39,429 bases of DNA from Phallusia fumigata (lineage: Eukaryota; Chordata; Ascidiacea; Phlebobranchia; Ascidiidae): the NCBI GenBank assembly GCA_008931825.1, contig QXVZ01016715.1, positions 1 through 39,429 on the forward strand, given 5' to 3'. The notes under the pieces were generated by a model. That model searched no databases. It was not told the DNA's origin and worked only from the letters and a program-made list of their open reading frames with translations. A program made the position numbers and the translations under genes. Positions 39,341 through 39,429 of this stretch are shown here, piece after piece; position 1 is the stretch's first letter, and each line of letters opens with the position of its first letter.

Positions 39341-39429
39341 ACTATGTCTATGCACTTTGGCATGAAATGTTTGGCAGATTTGGATGAAACTTTTTACAGC
39401 TGGTAGATATGGTCAGGGAGTTGTGTCAT
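39341..39429. other. Unassigned 3' end of the window
   Basis: Sequence beyond the duplicated part of the PhyH-family 3' flank. Nothing recognisable, though the style (tttggatgaaactttttac) resembles dispersed repeats seen in invertebrate genomes; not confirmed. Confidence 0.3.

Overview
This is a nuclear genome segment from an animal. The genes are split by short GT-AG introns (mostly 60-500 bp), the sequence is AT-rich, and several proteins are animal-specific (Par-3 polarity protein, SETD9, EMC4, p23). Compact genes, strong splice-acceptor signals a few bases before several start codons, and one pair of genes separated by only 3 bases point to an animal with spliced-leader trans-splicing and operons. 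My best guess is an ascidian such as Ciona; that is inference, not proof. Eight isolated single N bases are contig joins. At five of them the sequence on one side is repeated on the other, with small differences in two cases, which looks like two haplotypes of a very heterozygous individual placed end to end. A 439-base N run lies at 27709-28147.

Layout: 85-4990 (-) 5' half of a Par-3 gene (N-terminal domain, PDZ1, PDZ2, start of PDZ3), broken by an assembly duplication; 4991-9270 mostly empty; 9271-11918 (+) complete nine-exon beta-1,4-galactosyltransferase (421 aa); 12528-15912 (+) the C-terminal exons of an unrecognised protein with a duplicated cysteine-containing module; 17075-18119 (-) co-chaperone p23, divergent from 18918-19454 (+) EMC4; 21157-21339 a hAT-type miniature transposon; 21481-28444 (-) ferredoxin/adrenodoxin reductase with a 4.7 kb intron and the N gap; 28692-31077 (-) leucine-rich-repeat protein directly upstream of it; 32255-34267 (+) COX10 heme O synthase; 34408-34737 (-) OXLD1 and 34741-35496 (-) SETD9, 3 bases apart; 36652-38648 (+) a phytanoyl-CoA dioxygenase-family enzyme lacking one exon at a contig join, with its last exon duplicated at 39049-39174.

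How they relate: FDXR, COX10 and OXLD1 are three mitochondrial genes within 13.3 kb. FDXR supplies electrons through ferredoxin to heme A synthesis, the step after COX10, so a functional cluster is possible. The most unusual items are the SETD9-OXLD1 pair, where the upstream stop codon could itself be the trans-splice acceptor, and the unrecognised repeat protein, whose first visible exon is in splice phase with the penultimate exon of the galactosyltransferase. Every exon chain below was checked by hand for splice sites and reading-frame continuity; no database search was possible.
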